Source of the DNA: Maylandia zebra
Lineage: Eukaryota > Chordata > Actinopteri > Cichliformes > Cichlidae
Length of the DNA: 64,000 bases
Direction of reading: 5' to 3'
Assembly: GCF_041146795.1 (NCBI RefSeq)
Contig: NC_135176.1
Location: 34,504,531-34,568,530, forward strand
The position numbers and the translations under genes were made by a program. The notes beneath the pieces are model-generated. The model searched no databases. It saw only the letters and a program-made list of their open reading frames with translations, and was not told where the DNA came from. Below, in pieces: positions 58,845-64,000 of this stretch. Position 1 is the stretch's first letter, and each line of letters starts with the position of its first letter.

Positions 58845-59683
58845 GAGATGCAGTGAGAGATGGGTTCCCACACCTGAGGATTGTGCTTGTTGGGAAAACT
58901 GGAGTGGGGAAGAGTGCATCAGGAAACACCATCTTAGGAAGAAAAGCCTTTGAGTCTATAACTTCTTTTTCTTCATCAGTAGTTGGGTGTCGCAAAGTAA
59001 CAGGGCAGGTGGATGGTCACATCCTGGATGTAGTTGACACTCCGGGTCTGTTTGACACCCTACTGACTCAGGAGCATGTAAAGACGGAGATCGTTAAATG
59101 CGTCTCCTTTGTTGCTCCCGGTCCTCACGTGTTCCTGGTTGTGATCCAGATCGGCAGGTTTACAAAAGCAGAAGAAGAAACGATAAAAATCCTTCAGAAG
59201 ATATTTGGGGTGGATGCAGCCTGTTACACCATAGTCTTGTTCACGTATGGAGACAATCTGCCAAACGGAATCGACATCGACAAATCAATCAGTGGAAATC
59301 GGCCTCTGCATCGCTTCATCAATCAGTGCGGAGGAAGATATCATGTTTTTAACAACAGGAGTGAGGATCGCTCTCAGGTCAAAGAGCTGCTGGAGAAGAT
59401 CAACACCATGACTCAGAGAAATGGAGCAACATACTACACCAATGACATGCTGCAGGAAGCTGAGAGAGCCATCAGAGAAGAGATGGAACGACTTATGAGA
59501 GAAAATCCAGACATGGGAGAAGAAGAAGCGAGAAGACGGGCAGAGAGGAAGAACAAGATCCTGAGGGCTGCTGGGATAGGAGCGGGCCTCGGGAGCATTT
59601 TAGGGCCACTGGGAGCAGCACTGGGAGCAGCAGTGGGAGCAGCAGTCGTAGCAGCAAAGGAGAAAAAATGTGCCACACAATAA
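58845..59683 (+). CDS. gimap: GIMAP D, main exon (AIG1-type GTPase)
   Basis: The acceptor TATGTTCTCCAG opens the exon at 58,845. With 51,378-51,396 the coding length is 858 nt, 285 aa. Motifs: P-loop GKTGVGKS, VVDTPGLFD, PGPHVFLVV, FTYGDNL, QRNGATYYTNDMLQEAERAI, the basic helix EEEARRRAERKNK, then GIGAGLGSILGPLGAALGAA. The C-terminus KKCATQ is CaaX-like with terminal Gln. The mid-region is closest to GIMAP C; the tail matches the pseudogene fragment at 36.8 kb. Poly(A) signals AATAAA at 59,679 (overlapping the stop) and 59,684 imply an extremely short 3' UTR if used. The exon appears intact. Confidence 0.92.
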
Positions 59684-60231
59684 AATAAAGAACGTTTGAT
59701 CACATTTTGATAATTATTGGTCATTAATGGCGCACACAAGAACTGTTAGTCCACGGTAATTTATCATATTGTGTAATACGTCATCTAAGAGCTGTATAAC
59801 ATGAGCCTGTATACACACAGATCTCCTGAACATCTTTGGTTCCTGGGTAACGAGCTTTTTCCTCCATTGCTTAAATAAAACATTTTCCTGAATTTTCTAT
59901 ATTTAACACAAACCTTTGATCCATCTGACTCATGCTGGCCCAGGTCTCAGGGACAGAGTCTGGTCTGTACAGAGACTGCCACACCTCTCTATCCCACCTA
60001 CATCCTCCTGATGGTCTGGAGGAAAAGCTGCAGCATCCCCAAGCTAGCTGAGATGGACTTCCATGACCTCCTCCCAGTCGGACATGCCCAGACCTTAGAG
60101 AGCAGGTTGGATTAGCAGCAGCTTTGCTCAGGACGAGCTCGGAGGTTCTGACATGGTCTCCAGTCACAAACTGATTAAAAATAAAATACTGTTCACAAAT
60201 GCAAAGTTTGAAAACAATATTTTCTTTAACT
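59684..60231. repeat. Inverted duplication, arm 2 (uninterrupted at the Gypsy target)
   Basis: Inverse of 36,256-36,780. The sequence near 60,225-60,240 is continuous across the site where arm 1 carries the Ty3/Gypsy element, with a single ATATT (complement AATAT). Confidence 0.85.
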
Positions 60232-61145
60232 TTAAAGTATAATAAATATTTACACTTAAATGATGCAAATATCAATAAATGTTGGTATATAATGTGTTCA
60301 GGTGTTTAAAAATAATGTTATCATCTGTATTGCTGTGATTACTTCATAAACACACTCTGTGCAGTGAACCTGTGAGACAGGGTTTTCCTCCTTCCTGATT
60401 TTATTTTTCATATTTAGAAGACAAGCATTTTTCAGACCGCCAAACAAACTATCAGCACTGTTTCCTCCATGTGTGGATAACTGTGGTTCTCACTGTGGTT
60501 CTCTGGAGTGCTACAGCCTGAGGAACATTCCTGTAACCTCGACCAGGCCTGTGCTTCAGCAGGTTTGGCAGTAATCGGGCGTGGGTGTGGCAGAGAAACT
60601 GAACTCTTCAGAAAATGTCATATTTTTCACTGTAGTTTCTTAGTCTTCCCTGAGAACTTGAAAGAAGAATCAGCAGCACATTCTCACACAGGGCCAGGTA
60701 CGTTTGGATTACCTTTCCCTTTAATAAACGAAAAGATTGTTTAAAAACTGATGGTTGTTTGTTTGTTTTTCTTGAACATGCTAAAATAATACAACAACAA
60801 GTCTCAGGAGCCTGAAAAGAAAAGCGTCTGGACTTCTTTAAGTTACTTGAAGACGTTTCACCTCTCATCCGAGAAGCTTCTTCAGTTCTAAGGTCAACTG
60901 GTGGAGAGTCCCAGATATAAACCTAGTGGGAGTTTCCCCCCACAGAGGGACAAAAGGACCCCTGATGATCCTCTAATCGCCTGAGCCAAGGTGTGAAACT
61001 GGGTGTGGGTCCCAATGAGCCAGGGTTTCAGGTGTGTTCATTGTGAAACCTGGCCCCACCTTATCATGTGATTTCCTGAGGTCAGATGGCCCAGGATGTG
61101 AGTGGGTGTTAAGGCGTCTGGGGAGGATCTCAAAACTGGATTATA
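60232..61145. repeat. Inverted duplication, arm 2 (outer part)
   Basis: Inverse of 30,802-31,651. It includes Penelope-derived sequence from about 60,800 onwards, so that element was already present when the block duplicated. Homology stops near 61,145. Confidence 0.85.
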
Positions 61146-61510
61146 GATGGCAGAGAGTTGGTGTCGTAAACCCCGCCTCTGTTCAAAGATGGTCGCTCAC
61201 AGTGGACATAGATGCTTCTTTCACTCTTTCAAACCATCTGTCCTCTCTGTCCAAAATGTGAACATTGGCATTCTCAAAGAGTGACCTTTGACCTTTAGAT
61301 GCAGATGAACTGCTGAGTCTTGTCCTGTGGAGGTGGCTTTTCTATGTTGTGTTATGCGCTTGTGAAGTGGCTGTTTGGTCTCTCCAGTGTAGAGGTCCTC
61401 GCTGCCCTGTACAGCAAACACCACATTGTTGAGTTTGTGTTTTGCAGTTTTGTGGGAGTCAAAGAGGAGGTACTGGTCCGAGTGTGTGGGCTTCAGGTAA
61501 ACTTCAGTGT
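60800..61510 (-). pseudogene. Penelope-like element, GIY-YIG end and 3' region
   Basis: On the minus strand 61,510-61,221 reads VYLKPTHSDQYLLFDSHKT (late RT) running into DLYTGETKQPLHKRITQHRK, the GIY-YIG-type endonuclease region of Penelope-like elements. The GIY and YIG motifs are altered or missing, and the frame stops at 61,221. Sequence to ~60,810 is the rest of the element, ending in the TCTGGACTTCTTTAAGTTAC type terminus that occurs in several places in this window. Confidence 0.7.
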
Positions 61511-61735
61511 GGATAGCTCAGTAGGTAGAGTGGTGGCCCCATGATCGGAAGGTCGGGGGTTCGACTCCACTGAACGGCTACCCTGAGGTACCCCTGAGCA
61601 AGGTACCGTCCCTACACACTGCTCCCTGGGCGCTGCACTGGTGGCTGCCCACTGCTTCACTGGGTGGATGGGTTAAATGCAGAGGAACTATTTCCCTATG
61701 GGGACTAACACGCACACTTTAAAGGTTTCCATTCT
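61505..61735 (+). mobile_element. tRNA-derived SINE
   Basis: A pol III-type promoter is visible: box A TAGCTCAGTAGG (61,514-61,525) and box B GGTTCGACTCC (61,558-61,568), 33 bp apart. A non-tRNA body follows (CTGCCCACTGCTTCACTGGG, GGTTAAATGCAGAGGAA). The acceptor stem does not pair, so it is a SINE head rather than a tRNA gene. It lies between Penelope fragments. Confidence 0.7.
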
Positions 61736-61789
61736 CTTCACAGTCCAGGAATGGCAAACCAGGGAAGACAGAAAGGATAAGTTTGCCAT

Positions 61790-61905
61790 TTAGGCTGAGA
61801 GGTGAAACTTCTTCAAGAAACTTAAAGAAGTCCAAACGCTTTTCTTTCCAAGCTCCTTGGACTACGATGACCTGAATGACTGAGAACCTTTACAGACAAT
61901 ATAAC
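61790..61905 (+). repeat. Penelope-like terminal fragment, plus orientation
   Basis: GAGAGGTGAAACTTCTTCAA through AGCTCCTTGGACTACGATGA to GAGAACCTTTACAGACA, inverted relative to the copy ending at 60,800-60,890. Confidence 0.7.
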
Positions 61906-62127
61906 AACAACAAAGAACAGAAAAAAACACAATCAAAACACACACGAGGAGAACAGAGATCAGATTCCTAAAAATAACTGAACATGTTCAGAAATGTCAG
62001 CGTGACACAGAAGAAGGCAAACATACCAGCTCACCGTGTTCACAGCATTGATCCAGACAGTTTTAACTGGATTCTGTGTGGTTGACTTCTCCTATTAAAA
62101 CTTCTATTTGGCAGCGAGTCATGTTTC

Positions 62128-64000
62128 AGCAGAGCATGGCCTGAGGATCTGAGGGCAGACCACAGCAACCTCCCTGAACAGGGTCCAGTAACCATCACAG
62201 TGGCAGATATCCAAGAAAGGGTCTCCAGTATGAAGAGTTGGACAGCACCAGGCCCTGACATGGTTCACGCCTACAGGCTGAAGAAGCTGACTGCACTCCA
62301 CAAGCGCCTGGCAGCACAAATGAATCAGCTGCTAGTTGAGGAGAGACACCCGGAATGGCTAACCGAAGGTCGGACGGTCCTGATGCTCAAGGACCCCCAG
62401 AAGGGACCGGTCCCCTCCAACTACCAGCCAATAACCTGCCTCAGCACCACTCCTGTCAGGCATCATAGCGGCTAAGATGAACAGGCACATGGGTCAATAC
62501 ATGAGCGAGGCACAGAAAGGGATGGGCAGGAATACCAGAGGCACAAAACACCAGCTACTGGCTGACCAAGCAGTACAGTGCGGGATCTACCAAGGAGATG
62601 CTCTGTCCCCACTGCTGTTCTGCATAGGCCTGAACCCCCTCAGTGAGATCATTAACAAGACTGGCTACGGATACCGACTACGGAACGGAGCAGTTGTCAG
62701 CCACCTCCTGTACATGGATGACATCAAGCTGTATGCCAAGAGTGAACGAGACATCGATTCACTGATCCACACTACCAGGCTATACAGCAATGACATTGGA
62801 ATGTCGTTCGGACTGGAGAAGTGTAGTCGGATGGTATCAAAGAGAGGGAAGGTAGTCAGAACTGAGGGGATTGAACTACCAGAAGGCAACATTGCAGACA
62901 TAGAGGACAGTTACAAGTACCTGGGGATCCCGCAGGCGAATGGGAACCATGAAGAGGCCGCTAGAAAGGCTGCAACCACCAAGTACCTGCAGAGGGTCAG
63001 GCAAGTCCTGAGGAGTCAGCTGAATGGTAAGAACAAGATCCGGGCCATCAACACGTACGCCCTGCCCGTGATCAGGTACCCTGCTGGGATAATAGGCTGG
63101 CCAAAGGAGGAGATAGAAGCCACTGACATAAAGACAAGAAAGCTCCTTACCATGCATGGAGGGTTTCACCCCAAGTCCAGCACCCTGAGGCTGTACGCTA
63201 AGCGGAAGGAAGGGGGCCGGGGACTGGTGAGTGTCAGCACCACAGTCCAGGATGAGACAACGAACATCCAAGAATACATTGGGAAGATGGCCCCAACTGA
63301 CCGAGTGCTCAGTGAATACCTCAGGCAGCAGAAACCCAAGAAAGAGGAGGGAGACGAGGAACCATCATGGAAGGACAGGCCCCTGCACGGTATGTACCAC
63401 CGGCAGATAGAGGAGGTGGCTGATATCCAGAAATCCTACCAGTGGCTGGACAAAGCTGGACTGAAAGACAGCACAGAGGCACTAATCATGGCAGCACAAG
63501 AACAAGCTCTGAGTACAAGATCCATAGAGGCTGGGGTCTATCACACCAGGCAAGACCCCAGGTGCAGGCTGTGTAAAGATGCCCCAGAGACAATCCAGCA
63601 CATAACAGCAGGGTGCAAGATGCTAGCAGGCAAGGCATACATGGAACGCCATAACCAAGTGGCCGGCATAGTGTACAGGAACATCTGTGCCGAGTATAAC
63701 CTGGAAGTCCCGAGGTCAAAATGGGAGATGCCCCCAAGGGTGGTGGAGAATGACCGAGCTAAGATCCTGTGGGACTTCCAGATACAGACGGACAAAATGG
63801 TGGTGGCTAACCAACCGGACATAGTGGTGGTAGACAAACAGAAGAAGACGGCCGTAGTGATCGATGTAGCGGTTCCGAATGACAGCAATATCAGGAAGAA
63901 GGAACACGAGAAGCTGGAGAAATACCAAGGGCTCAGAGAAGAGCTCGAGAGGATGTGGAGGGTGAAGGTAACGGTGGTCCCCGTGGTAATCGGAGCACTA
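62128..64000 (+). pseudogene. R2-superfamily LINE (restriction-like endonuclease type), partial
   Basis: Reading starts near 62,128 (PEDLRADHSNLPEQGPVTIT) and continues through MKSWTAPGPDMVHAY and PSNYQPITCLSTT. A small deletion near 62,455 shifts the frame, which then stays open from the Met at 62,477 to the window end (508 codons). The RT has QGDALSPLLF and the catalytic YMDD (62,711-62,722). The block that should hold the first catalytic Asp is gone, deleted between HQLLADQAV and QCGIYQGD near 62,575. The C-terminus has the CCHC finger CRLCKDAPETIQHITAGC and the restriction-like endonuclease PDIVVVDKQKKTAVVIDVAV, marking the R2/R4/NeSL group. The element continues beyond the window. Confidence 0.85.

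Noticed and set aside
61505..61580. Functional tRNA gene
   Set aside because: Box A and box B are present, but the acceptor stem does not pair and a SINE body follows.

Overview
The window is vertebrate nuclear DNA, almost certainly from a teleost fish. It has split genes with GT-AG introns and dense interspersed repeats of fish type: L2/Maui-like, Rex-like, L1-like and R2-like LINEs, hAT and Tc1 DNA transposons, a Ty3/Gypsy element, a Penelope-like element, CA-rich microsatellites and long minisatellites. The repeat mix suits a percomorph such as a cichlid, but the species cannot be settled from this sequence.

Two host loci are recognisable. At about 9.9-10.3 kb, minus strand, lies the first coding exon of a dachshund-family transcription cofactor, which carries most of the Ski/Sno/Dac (DHD) domain and sits against a CpG-rich promoter. 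From 16.9 to 59.7 kb lies a cluster of GIMAP (AIG1-type) immune GTPases. There are four apparently intact genes in two head-to-head pairs: A at 16,883-18,405 (-) with B at 19,759-25,772 (+), and C at 42,136-47,253 (-) with D at 51,378-59,683 (+). Each has a 19-nt first coding exon (Met-Ala-Gly/Asp...) ending in phase 1, spliced to one large exon with the whole GTPase domain. The exon lengths add up to exact multiples of three (predicted proteins of 282, 286, 277 and 285 aa). All four end in a glycine/alanine-rich hydrophobic segment followed by a CaaX-like tetrapeptide (CVTQ, CVIL, CVIL, CATQ). There is also an orphan first exon (38,228) and a 3'-end pseudogene fragment (36.8 kb).

Layout. 1-9.8 kb: nested transposons (a solo LTR inside a hAT element), a LINE reverse-transcriptase relic and microsatellites. 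9.9-10.5 kb: dach exon 1 and its promoter. 10.5-16.8 kb: mostly unrecognised sequence with LINE remnants. 16.9-25.8 kb: GIMAP pair A/B, with a solo LTR in the shared promoter and an L2 element split by a hAT in the intron of B. 26-41 kb: LINE, a Ty3/Gypsy element with near-identical LTRs, and one arm of a large inverted duplication. 42-59.7 kb: GIMAP pair C/D, whose introns and shared promoter are full of transposons. 59.7-64 kb: the second duplication arm, Penelope and SINE fragments, and an R2-like LINE running off the end.

The most unusual structure is a 2.9-kb minisatellite (about 95 units of 30 or 39 bp) in the first intron of GIMAP D. Nearly every unit carries an ETS-type site, often a RUNX-type site, and a CRE-like octamer, so it could be a transcription-factor-binding array in an immune gene. 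The internal duplications also give paralogous empty sites that confirm the boundaries of two insertions.
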